From: Pseudorasbora parva
Lineage: Eukaryota > Chordata > Actinopteri > Cypriniformes > Gobionidae
Direction of reading: 5' to 3'
DNA length: 64,000 bases
Assembly (NCBI RefSeq): GCF_024679245.1
Contig: NC_090185.1
Span: 23,807,973 to 23,871,972 of the forward strand
The notes beneath the pieces are model-generated. The model was not told the origin of the DNA, ran no database searches, and saw only the letters and a program-made list of their open reading frames with translations. Of this stretch, positions 25,930 to 36,873 are shown piece after piece. Each line of letters starts with the position of its first letter. The stretch's first letter is position 1. The translations under genes and the position numbers were made by a program.

Positions 25930-26034
25930 GAGACGTCCTGCTCTAGTAGTTTTTTGCTGCTGCTCCTGTTCAACTTCAGCCTCTGGGTCTGATTCCGGAT
26001 CATAGATGTATGGCTGTATCTGATTAAAAGCCAT
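25930..26034 (-). pseudogene. Second gene start of the THAP element
   Basis: From ATG 26034 on the minus strand the frame reads MAFNQIQPYIYDPESDPEAE followed by a Gln/Glu-rich stretch. The frame runs on, probably into intron, to 25609. Acidic starts of this type occur in many predicted fish proteins linked to transposons. A decayed copy at 19900-19970 in copy 1 supports an element-encoded origin. Function is unknown; I cannot place the splice donor. Confidence 0.5.
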
Positions 26035-26400
26035 TTTTTTTTTTTTTTTGAATAAAGTTTTTTCCCGCTGTTAGGGATGACACAGCTTTACGATGCACTC
26101 AACACAATAACAGCGGCGCGCACACGTCATTATTTAGCTCCGCCCACACCCGCTCGGCTTTTTTCGGAAAGACTCGGAACAGCGCATCTTTCTTATATAA
26201 TTATAAAAAAAATAAAGACTTTTCGGAGATATGCAGGATGCAATGCTACTCTATAGGTACTCAAGATTGACATGACACTGACTGAAACTGAGTGTTTCAC
26301 CCCCCCCTTTAAAAATACATTTCATTCATATATTCATAATACTGGAATCCAAATGAAGCTTGTGCAGCTTGTTTATTGCTTAAAAGTTCCATCCGTTTTA

Positions 26401-27540
26401 TGCCTGGCTCATACTACAGGAGTTTTAAAATCCTATCCGATTGTAAAATCTGGTTGCAGCACACACTTCAGGAGAATCTTTGCAGATTTTCTTCCCTCAA
26501 ATCTTAAACATGCTCACACTACACAATTTGAAAATCGAGGAGCATCACACACTACAAAATATTATTAAGATTATCGTGCCAGAGGAAGTGCATCACGTGA
26601 TCTACGCAGCAGATCGTAAGCGGGAAAACAAAATGGATAGGCCTACTGTAGCATGAAAACTTGCTGTATCAATAATGATCATTGTTGTGAGAAAAACCAA
26701 AAGCGTAAGAAAAAACCAGTGTGGATTAGAAAATGGTCGGGGAGACGGGCTCAACATGGATTGTCAGTTCTTCAGCGAGAAATGGAGGTAATTTTATTGG
26801 CGTTATTTGATCCTGTCGTTCTGGCGCTCATTGTGTATAGCTACGTGTGTGTGTGTGCAATGTATTTTTCCCCTCAGGGCTTGCCGTATAAAGGTTGTGC
26901 ATGCGTGCACACTTTTTGTACTGGAGTGTAGCAGGTTTTTCAAGCTGGTTATTTAGTGTGTGACCGAGAATAAAGTGAAGGAACGTTCAGACGACTGTCA
27001 TTTATTGTTTTCTTATTTATAATATATTATATATAATATATATTTGAGGCGAACCCTGCATGAGCGCTGTCACACTAGTGTGCTAGAATGTTTACAGCTG
27101 CTTAGTTCATAAGCGGTCGTCACCTGTTAAAGTGTAATAGATTTGAGCTGTCAAATGAAAAGCAAGAAATGCTGATATTCATTCTCTCTCTCGCTCTCTC
27201 TCTGAGACCTACAGCAAACTACGGCAACTCAACTCGCGCTCGCCATTTCAAAATGTCTGTCTCGTCGTAGACTTTTTCCTATTGGCTATTGTGACAGTAC
27301 TGACGTTATTACAATCTTGCTCATCCTGATAAATATCAAACATGTTTGATATGATTGGGGCGAGCCCGATTTGCGTGAGAGCAGATCGGGAGGTGCAAGT
27401 CAAGATTTGATCTGTGAACGCCTCACATTACCAGATAATCTGCGCCTCACATTGGAACCAATCAAGTCCTGGAAAAGATTTCTTGAGAGGGGAAAATCGG
27501 GCATAAAGCGGCCTAAAACTCCTGTAGTGTGAGCCAGGCA
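26401..27540 (+). mobile_element. PIF/Harbinger-like non-autonomous element
   Basis: Terminal inverted repeats of about 27 bp begin TGCCTGGCTCATACTACAGG on the left and TGCCTGGCTCACACTACAGG (reverse strand) on the right. TTA is duplicated at 26398-26400 and 27541-27543, the TWA duplication typical of PIF/Harbinger. A fossil transposase first exon is present (26653-26787), with no DDE region. A short CT-rich microsatellite lies near 27182-27203. Confidence 0.85.
26653..26787 (+). pseudogene. Fossil HARBI1-type transposase first exon
   Basis: The frame ends RKKKPVWIRKWSGRRAQHGL then SVLQREME, the conserved Trp-rich N-terminal signature of fish PIF/Harbinger transposases (a W-x-R-x-W...RR...L-x-x-E pattern). 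GTAATT follows at 26788 as a likely splice donor. The exons with the catalytic triad are missing. The protein family is recognised by pattern, not by search. Confidence 0.65.
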
Positions 27541-27543
27541 TTA

Positions 27544-29098
27544 GCTCTATGTAGGCCTGTGTCATGTCAGGTACGAGCTAGTAGGTGAGTCTACAGAATC
27601 AGATGTTGTTCATCGTATGTTGAGGCGGTGTTTCACCACACAATGACGTCAAGGTGTGACATATTCTGAGATCAAGGATTTGCTGGGCCTGGTGTCTATA
27701 AAAGCTTTTCTTTGACTAACAAGGACATTTTCAGGTCAGAAACTTACAGGATATTCTTATATTACCATGACATTTTATATATAAAAAGTTCAAGGGAAAG
27801 TTGATTTCTCAATTCATCACCCCTTTAATATTTTGGGGAAACCCTGATACATTTCTTTCAGGATTCTTTGATGAATAAATTCAAAAGAACAGAATTTTCT
27901 GTAACATTATAATCAATTTAATGCAACCTTGCGGAATAATTGTTTCTTTAAAAAAAAAAAAAACTTGCTGACCTCAAACTTTTGCACATATATATGCAAG
28001 GCTCTACAAAGGTCTGTATCAGCTATTTTCCAGATTTCAACATCTCGTGCATTACTATGCATTGAATCCATTACTTAAAACCCTTTTATTATAATGGATA
28101 CCTTTCTTGTGAAATGCCTCAGATCTTCCTTGAAGAAGTTAGCCTCAGCATCACCCCCAGATAACAACATAGCTCCGGCCCACATCACACGTGGAATCCG
28201 AACCCGAATCCGAAGTGGGATCTGTGCCCACTAAGTTGCTGTCTGAGCCATTTCCAGAGCCTTTCTAGGCACCCTAAACTTTTATTTGCCTGTACTATTT
28301 ATGCTAAATAATAAAAAAACGCACATAAATCATCAAGATATTATCGCTCCAAAAGGCACAACATCTACCGCAAAACATCAGCAAAATCATTTGTTTTCTG
28401 GGAAGTGAGTAGGTGGCTATGAATGAGGTTTGTGGGGTATACCCCCGTCTTCTGCTCTGCAATCGCTGCTTTGGTTTCTGTTCCGACGAACGAGTCAAAA
28501 ACGGGAGAGGGGCTAGTTAAAATGAGGTCGTTGTGTGGAGAAAACACTGACGACTCAGAGACAGGAAGTGGTTTGAATTCATTTGAGAAAGAAACACAGG
28601 CGTTGATTGATGTTACTGTACAGACAAATAACACAGCTGAACTGTATGCAAAAGGTAAGAGGCCAGGCTGACAGTATAAACTTCAGCTCGCGTCAGCTGT
28701 GGCGAGCATTCATCCTCATTCACATGCGCAGCATAGCCTACCTGAAAATGTGCTATTGCATGCACATTTTCAACAAAGACATTGATTACCTGGTTAGGCT
28801 GGAATGTGTGCGCATGCGCATGTGAATATGCGCACTGCGTGAGGGGGATGCATGTGGTAAACAAAACAGTACATCTGAACTAAGGGTTATGTCCCACGTT
28901 AAAACGCCTGAGTTCTGTGGAGCTTTGAGGTGGCGTTATGAGTCACCAGGTATAAGAAGAAAAAATCTCAGAGATCCAACAGCTATTCGATGAGTCACCG
29001 GTAAACACCAACAGGTATGCGACCACTGCGACCCCTAGCCCCAGTTATGATCCAACACCTGTTAAACACTCCAGCAATGTGCTTTAGTGAATTATATA
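27544..29098. other. Gene-free stretch with MITE-like fragments
   Basis: No gene is supported. At 28140-28260 the phrase CTCCGGCCCACATCACACGT resembles a common fish repeat. Around 28720-28830 an imperfect inverted repeat of ACATGCGCA-like and TGAAAATGTGC-like pieces is present. Confidence 0.35.
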
Positions 29099-29100
29099 TA

Positions 29101-30673
29101 CAGGTCCTTCTCAAAAAATTAGCATATTGTGATAAAGTTCATTATTTTTCATGATGTAATGATAAAAATTAAACTTTCATATATTTTAGATTCATTGCAC
29201 ACCAACGGAAATATTTCAGGTCTTTTATTGTTTTAATACTGATGATTTTGGCATACAGCTCATGAAAACCCCAAATTCCTATCTCAAAACATTTGCATAT
29301 TTCATCCGACCAATAAAAGAAAAGTGTTTTTAATACAAAAAAGTCAACCTTCAAATAATTATGTTCAGTAATGCACTCAATACTTGGTCGGGAATCGTTT
29401 TGCAGAAATGACTGCTTCAATGCGGCGTGGCATGGAGGCGATCAGCCTGTGGCACTGCTGAGGTGTTATGGAGGCCCAGGATGCTTCGATAGCGGCCTTA
29501 AGCTCATCCAGAGTGTTGGGTCTAGCGTCTCTCAACTTTCTCCTCACAATATCCAACAGATTCTCCATGGGGTTCAGGTCAGGAGAGTTGGCAGGCCAAT
29601 TGAGCACAGTAATACCATGGTCCGTAAACCATTTACCAGTGGTTTTGGCACTGTGAGCAGGTGCCAGGTCGTGCTGAAAAACAAAATCTTCATCTCTATA
29701 AAGCTTTTCAGCAGATGGAAGCATGAAGTTCTCCGAAATCTCCTGATAGCTAGCTGCATTAACCCTGCCCTTGATAAAACACAGTGGACCAACACCAGCA
29801 GCTGACATGGCACCCCAGACCATCACTGACTGTGGGTACTTGACACTGGACTTCAGGCATTTTGGCATTTCCTTCTCCCCAGTCTTCCTCCAGACTCTGG
29901 CACCTTGATTTCTGAATGACATGCAAAATTTGCTTTCATCTGAAAAAAGTACTTTGGACAATTGAGTAACAGTCCAGTGCTGCTTCTCTGTAGACCAAAA
30001 GTGGCTTGACCTGGGGAATGCGGCACCTGTAGTCCATTCCCTGCACATGCCTGTGCACGGTGGCTCTGGATGTTTCTACTCCAGACTCAGTCCACTGCTT
30101 CCACAGGTCTCCCAAGGTCTGGAATCGGTCCTTCTCCACAATCTTCCTCAGGGTCCGGTCACCTCTTCTCGTTGCGCAGCGTTTTTGGCCACATCTTTTC
30201 CTTCCCACAGACTTCCCACTGAGGTGCCTTGATACAGCACTCTGAGAACAGCCTATTCGTTCAGAAATTTCTTTCTGTGTCTTACTCTCTCGCTTGAGGG
30301 TGTCAATGATGGCCTTCTGGACAGCAGTCAGGTCGGCAGTCTTACCCATGATTGCGGGAGTGAGTAATGAACCAGGCTGGGAGTTTTTGAAAGCCTCAGG
30401 AATCTTTTGCAGGTGTTTAGAGTTAATTAGTTGATTCAGATGATTAGGTTAATAGCTTGTTTAGAGAATTTTTCATGATATGCTAATTTTTTGAGATAGG
30501 AATTTGGGGTTTTCATGAGCTGTATGCAAAAATCCTCCGTATTAAAACAATAAAAGACCTGAAATATTTCAGTTGGTGTGCAATGAATCTAAAATATATG
30601 AAAGTTTAATTTTTATCATTACATTAAAATAATGAACTTTATCACAATATGCACATTTTTTGAGAAGGACCTG
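29101..30673 (-). mobile_element. Tc1-like element, copy A
   Basis: This is a complete 1573 bp element from CAGGTCCTTCTCAAAAAATT to TTTTTTGAGAAGGACCTG, with TA at 29099-29100 and 30674-30675. The terminal inverted repeats run about 200 bp (the TTCATTATTTT, TTCAGGTCTTTTATTGTTTT and CATGAAAACCCCAAATTCCT blocks appear at both ends). One transposase gene lies inside on the minus strand (30349 to 29377). The element is nearly identical to 50439-52016 but in inverted orientation. Confidence 0.95.
29377..30349 (-). pseudogene. Tc1 transposase, frameshifted (copy A)
   Basis: The first frame (30349-29936) starts MGKTADLTAVQKAIIDTLKR and gives the paired helix-turn-helix region with QSAVSRHLSGKSVGRKRCG. 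The second frame (to 29377) holds the catalytic core: LFSDESKF (Asp), FVFQHDLAPAH (Asp) and NWPANSPDLNPMENL (Glu), with exactly 34 residues between the last two, as in the Tc1 DD34E class. The frames join at about 29980-30020, where a small deletion around PLLVYREAALDC has shifted phase and removed a short segment that intact relatives have. The catalytic half has no internal stop. The element itself could still be moved by a related transposase in trans. Confidence 0.9.
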
Positions 30674-31729
30674 TACATTCCCCATTTTTATATTGAAGAC
30701 TCAAATGTCAAGTGTGGCTAGTTCTTCAAACCAGAGTCTTGTAACCACAAATTATACATTTACTCTCATAAGTTAAAAAATATGCATCAATATTGCATTC
30801 ATCCGATGAAACTACCCCCACCCCCACTACCGCCCCCCTTGCATTATGCATTTAATTTTTAGTTTTGCAGGTTATTCAGAGTGATGTTAACATAACAGTG
30901 GTTGGCAGTGGAGCTGCGGCAAGTTGAATTTCAGTGCTGTAACCCTGTGGCGCAAGCTTCAAACCTGCATTATGTTTCACACTGACATAGATTTAGTCAT
31001 AATCTAGAACACAAAAACATTTTTCTACGGAAATTCAGAAGGACAGTCCCAGATGACAACCGTAAACTCTGCAAAAACCTCTATTTTTGTCATGCAAGTC
31101 ATTCTCAGTAATCTGTATATTTTAACCACAAGAAACATTGTTTTACATGATCTTACCATCAGGAGTTTCAGTCTTTACTGAGCTTCAGCTTCTTATAATC
31201 AGTCGACTGACATTCTAACTCTTTCTGAAGAATTTGGTTTGCTAAGCAATGATGAATGCTTGAGTATATCAAGCAGAATAAGGCATAATGCACATATGCT
31301 TATTCTAGCATATGCTATTTGAATGGTAAAACAAGGCCTCAATATGAATACTGGCCTTCATATGACTTCACTGCATCTTTGGTTGATGCAATAATCAACA
31401 TAATAGAGCATCCATGACATAAAAAAATAAATTAAAATTAAATATAAACTAAAATGTATGACTTCATTAATTTAAAAATAAAATAAAATGTAATCTATTA
31501 TGGTCAGATAATGGTCAAAAAATCGAATCAAAAAATGTTTTGTTTTAGTTTAGATCTAAACGGACAGAACTAAACTTAATGAATAATAACTAGACGAAAA
31601 TGTGAAATGTAAACATATAAATGTAAATTGTAAACAAAACAACAAAATGATGAGTGTGCCAGCAATACTATCTTTTATTCATTCTTTTAAAAGTAGAACA
31701 AACAAAAGAGTGAGTCATAACTCAAACCA
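30674..31729. other. No gene recognised
   Basis: AT-rich intergenic DNA upstream of the first nfil3-like gene. No repeats or genes are clear. It may hold distal regulatory DNA of that gene. Confidence 0.35.
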
Positions 31730-31950
31730 CTGTTTAAGGCTCCGCCTCCATATCTAAGGAAGGAAGATGTGGTCCTCACCTACTATTGCTTCGTTCATGC
31801 AATAGACATGTGTGCATATCACATGTGCCACCTTGTCTGTTATTGGTTGGCGAGTCTTTGCATGTTTCGTGTCAAAGAGTTTTACTTTTAAGCTGATGTC
31901 CTTTAATTAATTTACACTTTCCAGAATCATCCCTGTGGCCACAGTGTAAG
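31730..31950 (+). promoter_or_regulatory. Putative promoter and noncoding exon 1 of the first nfil3-like gene
   Basis: A strong splice donor, AAG|GTAAGT, ends at 31950 and pairs in phase-free fashion with the acceptor CTTTCCAG at 32593, four bases before the coding ATG. Upstream there are an inverted CCAAT box (ATTGGTTGG, near 31842), a CACATGTG E-box-like palindrome (31821) and an AT-rich stretch near 31905. A noncoding first exon before a single coding exon is usual for NFIL3 genes. The transcription start is not determined. Confidence 0.45.
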
Positions 31951-32597
31951 GTAAGTTCAAGCTAATTTTTCTCGTCATGGTCCTTTTCAGTTAATATTTT
32001 AGATACCAGTATATATGTATACTTAACATGCAAAATTTTCACAAAATCAAATTTTGACAAAATGAATGTTATGTTATGTCCATTTGATGTTGTCAATTTT
32101 GCATAAATGCAGTGTTTTCATATAACCTAGCAAAGTGAAAAATAAAGATCTTTATCTCTATGCCTTTATAGATCTTTGTCTATACCTTTACAGTCAACCT
32201 CCCCAAAATTGATTTTATCAAGGTTGTATGCATCAGATCCAATAAAGCATATTCATTAATTCAGCATGATGCATTCCTCACAAACATCATTATTTTTTAC
32301 ATTTAAAATGTTTCCTTGGTTGGCAAGCAAACTTCTCACGTCTATATTTACCCTCTTTCTGACAGGAAACTGCAGTATGTACACTAATAAGTGATAATAC
32401 ATTTAAGTTGCATTGTATAATGTAGGCGTATTCTTGCACGGAAGTGGAACATTTGTGAGCTTTTGCTTCGATCTTCTTCAATTCTCACCAGTACAGTACA
32501 GCAAAACCAATGACTATTATTATTATTGCGGTTTTGCCAAACTATTGGTTTGAAACTGGGGCCTACTGATCATCAAGCTCTTTGTCTTTCCAGAACA

Positions 32598-33584
32598 ATG
32601 AGTACCATAAGAAGTCCCGAGCATCTAGCAGACGCTTGTCTTCCTTCCTCCACGGGCGAGACCTCAACAAGCAAAGATGAATCTGAAAGTCTAAGCAGGA
32701 TTCTGCCACTCACCGGCTCATCCGTACTGGCACAACGACTTTTCAACCTCCAGTCGTATCGCAACCCACTCGTACCCAGTAGACGACGTAAACGGGAGAT
32801 GACCCCTGCTGAGAAAAAGGATGCATCGTATTGGGTCAAACGGCGGAAGAATAACGAGGCTGCCAAGCGTTCTCGTGAGAAGCGGCGACTCAACGACTTC
32901 ATGCTGGAGGGACAGCTTCTGGCGCTGAGTGAGGAGAACGCCCAACTCAGGGCCGAGGTTCTGAGTCTGCAGTATCACATGGGAATTGGGCGAGGTCTTG
33001 ACGGCAGTCGCCCCATGATGCCATTCCACTATCCTGTTGCGTCCCATCTTAAGCCTTCCTTGTGGGGGTTGACTACCGGTACTGGTGCTCTTTCAGCAGA
33101 AGGTCCAGAGCTGTACCACTCTTGGCCACAGCATAGCTCATCTCCATTTATCTCGCCCTTGAGGGTGCCTCCTAAAAGTGCCAACCTACCTTCACATGTT
33201 AGCCACTTGGACGACAGTGCTGACCCAGAAGAGTCGGATCCAGCATCTCACCCACAAGTCTCTTCCAGCAACGACCCACCAAGCCACCCACAATTGTTTC
33301 CAACCAAGAGAGCACCTGTACCCTCACCGCCCCCTCCTCAGCTGCTGCACGGGTTGAGCCACTCCGCCACCCAGCACAACAACCAGATGTTACCTTGGGG
33401 TTTGTCATCTTTGCGTCCTTCTCCCCTTCATCCCAGGCCGTTGTCCTTCCCTCTGTCACTACGAGACCCAGATGGATCTCGTAATGGAGGAAGGTCCCTC
33501 TGGAACTTCAACAGCAGGTACAGCATGCTGTCTGCTGAGATCTCAGGACAGCTCAGAAGAATATTTTGCCCGGAGAACTCTTAA
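32598..33584 (+). CDS. NFIL3/E4BP4-like bZIP transcription factor, first of a tandem pair
   Basis: This encodes a nuclear bZIP repressor of the NFIL3 (E4BP4) family, which binds D-box sites (TTAYGTAA-like) as a dimer and competes with PAR bZIP activators in circadian and immune control. The 328-residue protein has an acidic Ser-rich start, a basic region at about 74-98 with the signature [17 protein letters not shown], and a leucine zipper at about 99-125 ([20 protein letters not shown]). A long Pro/Ser/His-rich tail follows, ending [16 protein letters not shown]. It lacks the LPHKLR motif that the second gene shares with vertebrate NFIL3. The open frame extends to 32526, but the CTTTCCAG acceptor at 32593 makes ATG 32598 (A at -3) the likely start. 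The coding region is one exon. The exact teleost paralogue number is not assigned. Confidence 0.93.
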   Translation: MSTIRSPEHLADACLPSSTGETSTSKDESESLSRILPLTGSSVLAQRLFNLQSYRNPLVPSRRRKREMTPAEKKDASYWVKRRKNNEAAKRSREKRRLNDFMLEGQLLALSEENAQLRAEVLSLQYHMGIGRGLDGSRPMMPFHYPVASHLKPSLWGLTTGTGALSAEGPELYHSWPQHSSSPFISPLRVPPKSANLPSHVSHLDDSADPEESDPASHPQVSSSNDPPSHPQLFPTKRAPVPSPPPPQLLHGLSHSATQHNNQMLPWGLSSLRPSPLHPRPLSFPLSLRDPDGSRNGGRSLWNFNSRYSMLSAEISGQLRRIFCPENS

Positions 33585-33623
33585 TCAGTAATAACGCTGC
33601 CTGAACAGTGTTTTCATTGTGAT

Positions 33624-33629
33624 AATAAA
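33624..33629 (+). terminator. AATAAA polyadenylation signal
   Basis: AATAAA lies 40 bases after the stop codon of the first nfil3-like gene and five bases before a MITE begins. Later AATAAA sites near 34437 and 34556 are alternatives. Which is used is not known. Confidence 0.4.
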
Positions 33630-33633
33630 CTGC

Positions 33634-33855
33634 TTAAAGGGATTGTTCACCCAAAAATGAACATTCTGTCAACATTTACTCACCATTGCATCATCCTAAA
33701 ACTGTATCTAAAACTGTATTCATCTGAAAGAAATATTTTTAAAAAATGTACTTTGTACTGTACAGACAACATCCTTCAAAATATCTTATTTTGTGTCCCA
33801 CAGAAGAAAGAAAGTTATACTGGTTGGGAACGACATGGGTGAACTATCCCTTTAA
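33634..33855. mobile_element. hAT-type MITE (TTAAAGGGATTGTTCACCC)
   Basis: TTAAAGGGATTGTTCACCC at the left and GGTGAACTATCCCTTTAA at the right form the inverted ends of one of the most abundant cyprinid MITEs. The interior CTCACCATTGCATCATCC and GGGAACGACATGGGTG phrases fit. It is 222 bp and sits immediately 3' of the first nfil3-like gene. Confidence 0.85.
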
Positions 33856-35534
33856 GGTATTAGCTGTGCTTAATGTAGTTATGTGCAAGCCAACTCCTCC
33901 ATACAGCCTAGCAAACAAGATAAACTACAACTTGAAATGTATATTCTGCAAATATGTGGATTGAATTAAATGTAATTAATCATTTCATTTTGCTTATTTG
34001 GTTATTCCATATAATTCTGATTTAAATTTGGGAATCTACACTATATATTCTTACAACCACATCATTGATTGTTTGATGGAAATAATTTTTATGATTTACC
34101 TTTGCTTGCTTGAAATACCGCAATACTAATTACGACATCAAAAAAAAAAACTTTTCACTGAAGCCAATATGCATTAGTTATGTTTTACCTACAGTTAAGG
34201 GAAAACAGAAGAATTAGAACAAAATGACGTAGCGGCCGTAACAGATAAACAGTAACAGCAAAACTAAAAATGGTTTAATTTGCTGTTGAATGCTGAACTC
34301 CAACTGCTTAATATTATTTTGTACATGGAATGTGTAATCAGACTAGTCATTGTGTAGTTAAGTATTCTTAAATTATTCTGGAGCTATGTAAAGTACATTA
34401 TTAAAGTGACCACGATTAAATGTGAAACATGGTCACAATAAAGATGGTTTTAAGCTGGGGTAAATTTGTCTGATATCTGATTGAACTCAGGCTTGTCAAA
34501 CCGCATGTTCACACTTTTGGTGTGTGGATGTAGATGTACTCAAGTGTGTGAAGTAGAATAAAGACTAATTTAAAGGCGTAAAAGGCCGGTTCAGCTCAAC
34601 AGTACAATACACTATTTTTGGTATATATTATCTTTCTTTGCCTGTGATGTGCAAGTATGTTTATAATGGACTCCCTTTAAAAAAAAAAAAAAAAGAAAAA
34701 AAAAGTAATATAGTGATAATGAACACACTGTAGAAACACAATAATTGAGGTAGGCCTAGCTACAATTTGGGGTTCCTCAGATCAACACACTGGCGAATTT
34801 GGTTTTAAATGCATAAGCAAAGGTGCCTCTATGCTACTGTGTAATCAAGAAACTTCAATAGGCCTGAATAACTGCCTAAAACACATGAACCTATCCGTTC
34901 GTTAGAGAAATGGCCTTTTTTTTAAATATGTCTATATGTTCTCCAAATGGATCTGTTACCACTGTGACGATACGAAGAAATGGTGCTTCAGTTGCTTAAA
35001 AAACTTTATATTACTGACAGCTGAAGAATCGTTTCGCATATGCAAGTTGCCAGAAAACATGTTAGGATTAAAATAACTAGGATTAAAGACCATCGTCTTA
35101 TTAACACGTAGGCTAATTAGTAAACTAACAAAACAGACTATCAGCGTAATTTCACTACAACATTATCAGAATCACGTCCAATAAAGTCAATAGTGCAGTA
35201 AACAAAACAACAACAAAAATCCTCACACAAACCGTCCTAACACGACCGTCGATGTGTGTAAAAGTGTGAGTTAACATCGAGGCGGAAAGGGGAAAACAAT
35301 GAATCCCTCCCATTTTTATTTATTTATTTAATAACTGTTTAATGTTTCATAAAGATTAAGCTGCATCGAGAATTTGAAAATGGTTAGTCTATTTTTCGAC
35401 CTACGTTGTTCTGCACGTTCTTGGTCGCTAAAAAGTGTAGGATATGTTTTTTTAGGATGTCAAAGGATAAAGAAGGATTACGTACCTTCCATTACAGGTC
35501 ACTTGAATGATGTTTGAGCATGCTATGAAGATAA
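33856..35534. other. Intergenic or 3' UTR, no gene
   Basis: No gene is visible. A poly-A-rich tract lies at 34679-34703. Part of this may be 3' UTR of the first nfil3-like gene if a distal polyadenylation site is used. Confidence 0.35.
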
Positions 35535-35547
35535 CCAGTAGGTGGCG
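35535..35547 (+). promoter_or_regulatory. CTCF-like motif
   Basis: CCAGTAGGTGGCG fits the core CTCF consensus (CCASYAGRKGGCR) at every position. It lies between the two nfil3-like genes and outside any repeat I recognise. A single motif match is weak evidence for occupancy. Confidence 0.4.
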
Positions 35548-35800
35548 GGCTGTCCTTGGCAATAAACATGAATTGCACACTAGCGACCACAGTCCCTCAC
35601 AAGCCATCTGACAACAGCTATAGTGGTATGTTCTTCTAATTATTAGAAAAATAGTTTTTTCAAGGTTGTTGGTTTTAGCTATATGTGAGATAACATAAAA
35701 ACGAGCAACAGAATTATGTAGTTATTTATCTGAAAGGAGGAACTAGCAATAATGTGACAAAATAATCTCTGCTGCTTGGAACAAATGAAGAACGTACGAA

Positions 35801-35803
<3 letters not shown>

Positions 35804-35836
<33 letters not shown>

Positions 35837-35853
35837 CGGGGGGGGGGGGGGGG
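35804..35853. repeat. (GT)16 microsatellite with adjacent 16-G run
   Basis: GT repeats (35804-35835) are followed by TC and a run of about 16 G (35838-35853). Confidence 0.95.
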
Positions 35854-36359
35854 TACTCTTATTGTTCATGTTTGAGGAGAATTTGGTGGTTACAGTTTTG
35901 GGAATGATTATAAGTGCCTTAAAATCAAGGTGTCAGAGTATTTAAGGTATTTTCAAAACAGCCCAGACTTCTGAAATTCCATAATCTTCAATTTAGAGCC
36001 TTCTTATCTTTAGTTAATGGCTAAAGAGGAATGAGGAAGTTGAACTACAAGGACCCGGACAAGACTTACAGAAGACAAGTATCTGGCCATCAGAAAAGCT
36101 CACTGGAAGAATTAATGAGAGTGCTTTTCCATATCAGCCCTTTTTTATACATATATAAATACACACAGAAACACACACATTCATTGGTATACATACGTGA
36201 GGGACGTGGGCCATGGTGTAGACCCATCAGCTCAGTGTTAAAAGAAGTAGACACAGACAGGGGCTTGTGGGCTGATCTCATAAAGCGGCGAACAGGCAGC
36301 CTCTAACTTTTAATCACACTTCACACCAAAGAGAAGCCACGAGTCAGAGAGGAGAGCGT

Positions 36360-36521
36360 TTAATCAACACTGCAAGGCAGGTGAGACGCTCAGGCCACAC
36401 ACAGACAAGACAAGCGCTTGATGTGCGGACAGTAGGCAGGTTTCAGTAACATGGAGCATCCTCAGTGATGTCAACGCTGGGTGACCTGACGAGCCTTCTG
36501 GAACTGTGAAAAGCTGTGAAG
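36360..36521 (+). other. Possible noncoding exon upstream of the second nfil3-like gene
   Basis: A GC-richer stretch ends in GAAG|GTAAGG, a good donor at 36521/36522. By analogy with the first gene, it might be a 5' noncoding exon of the gene at 45619. The intron would be about 9 kb and the acceptor is uncertain (CTTTCTCATCATAG at 45491 is a candidate). There is no direct support. Confidence 0.2.
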
Positions 36522-36580
36522 GTAAGGAATGGGGGCTTTTGTGTGTCCATCAGTGGTCAACTTTGAACACACTTATGAAA

Positions 36581-36873
36581 GTGTGATGTAATGACAAAAA
36601 AATAAGTAAGCTTCCTTTGACTTACTACAGAACCTGAGGTATCACCCCAGCAAGCAAAACAAAAAAATGGCATTGACCTTACTTTAGCAAACCTCTCGCT
36701 ATCTTAAAAGCTTTTTTGCATTAAAATAATGCAATTAAAAGGAGAACTAAAGGATAAGATGCATACAGACTTTCGTAGTTTGAGGTGAAAATGCTTCACA
36801 TCACTTGAAAGCGGTAGCTGATCTGCAAAACTAAACGTAACTAAACCTGATTTCAGATGTAACCTTTGGTTTA
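36581..36873 (+). repeat. Duplicated noncoding block, copy 1
   Basis: This block aligns with 40318-40578 in the same orientation. Shared runs include TTAAAATAATGCAATTAAAA, AGATAAGATGCAT and TTTGAGGTGAAAATGCTTCA, separated by small indels. There are no inverted ends or target duplications. It lies between the two nfil3-like genes. See the matching copy and the finding. Confidence 0.7.

Larger units (their letters stand above)
24858..26308 (+). mobile_element. THAP-type TTAA element, copy 2 (Kolobok-like)
   Basis: The ends AGGGGGGGTGAAATGCTG and GTGTTTCACCCCCCCCT form inverted repeats, and TTAA lies at 24854-24857 and 26309-26312. A THAP zinc-finger exon (25212-25490) reads rightward and a second gene start (26034 leftward) reads inward from the other side. 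TTAA target sites plus a THAP domain are the known combination for the Kolobok superfamily; piggyBac shares the target site but not the domain. No catalytic region is seen, so this 1.45 kb copy is non-autonomous. Confidence 0.8.

Noticed and set aside
32573..33459. Minus-strand frames of 86-109 codons
   Set aside because: They are antisense to the first nfil3-like gene and have no domains.
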